Made by a program: the position numbers and the translations under genes. A stretch of DNA of 64,000 bases from Pyrocephalus nanus (lineage: Eukaryota; Chordata; Aves; Passeriformes; Tyrannidae), in the NCBI GenBank assembly GCA_038380795.1, contig CM076266.1, positions 37,151,425 to 37,215,424 on the forward strand, read 5' to 3'. Every line of letters starts with the position of its first letter. Within the stretch, counting starts at the first letter, position 1. Under the pieces are notes generated by a model. It did not search any database and was not told the DNA's origin. It was given only the letters and a program-made list of their open reading frames with translations. This document shows, in pieces, positions 63,986 to 64,000 of the stretch.

Positions 63986-64000
63986 GGAGAACACACTTTT

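Noticed and set aside
1..64000. tRNA, rRNA, CRISPR, endogenous retrovirus or DNA transposon
   Set aside because: Looked for by eye; no cloverleaf with conserved A/B boxes, no regular spaced repeats, no LTR pair or retroviral protein motifs recognised. A dedicated search (tRNAscan-SE, RepeatMasker) would be decisive.

Overview
This is a 64 kb piece of vertebrate nuclear DNA, most likely from a bird or another sauropsid. Three things point that way: every recognisable interspersed repeat is a CR1-type LINE, repeats are sparse for a vertebrate, and the AT-rich background is broken by a GC-rich, CpG-dense gene. I see no bacterial-style operons, phage, CRISPR or RNA genes.

The window has one gene I can support. 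It is a single-exon, 729-codon gene on the + strand (28349-30538) that I identify as TRIL (TLR4 interactor with leucine-rich repeats), a type I membrane protein. It lies in a CpG island (about 27.69-30.65 kb). Its 5' flank has a 22-base C run and several upstream ATGs, one of which opens a short reading frame that overlaps the TRIL start. Its 3' UTR probably ends at an AATAAA at 31293 followed by a TG-rich element, with further possible poly(A) signals at 31571 and 32731.

The rest looks non-coding. About 27 kb lie upstream and about 33 kb downstream, AT-rich and carrying only CR1 remnants, homopolymer runs and low-complexity tracts. CR1 remnants are at 5.70-6.95, 9.06-9.57, 16.04-16.29, 20.70-22.79, 45.81-45.97 and 50.34-51.13 kb. 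Two have complex structure: 5.7-6.95 kb holds segments out of their normal order, and 20.7-22.8 kb is an old + strand copy interrupted by a - strand CR1 piece. In human, TRIL lies between CPVL and CREB5. No exon of either was recognised here, so the window is probably the intergenic space around TRIL in the order CPVL - TRIL - CREB5.

The best leads outside the gene are a small isolated CpG-rich patch at about 50.04-50.34 kb with paired GC boxes and a TATA-like element, the overlapping upstream reading frame at TRIL, the two composite CR1 loci, and a few perfect inverted repeats in otherwise plain DNA. I found no clear new biological system.
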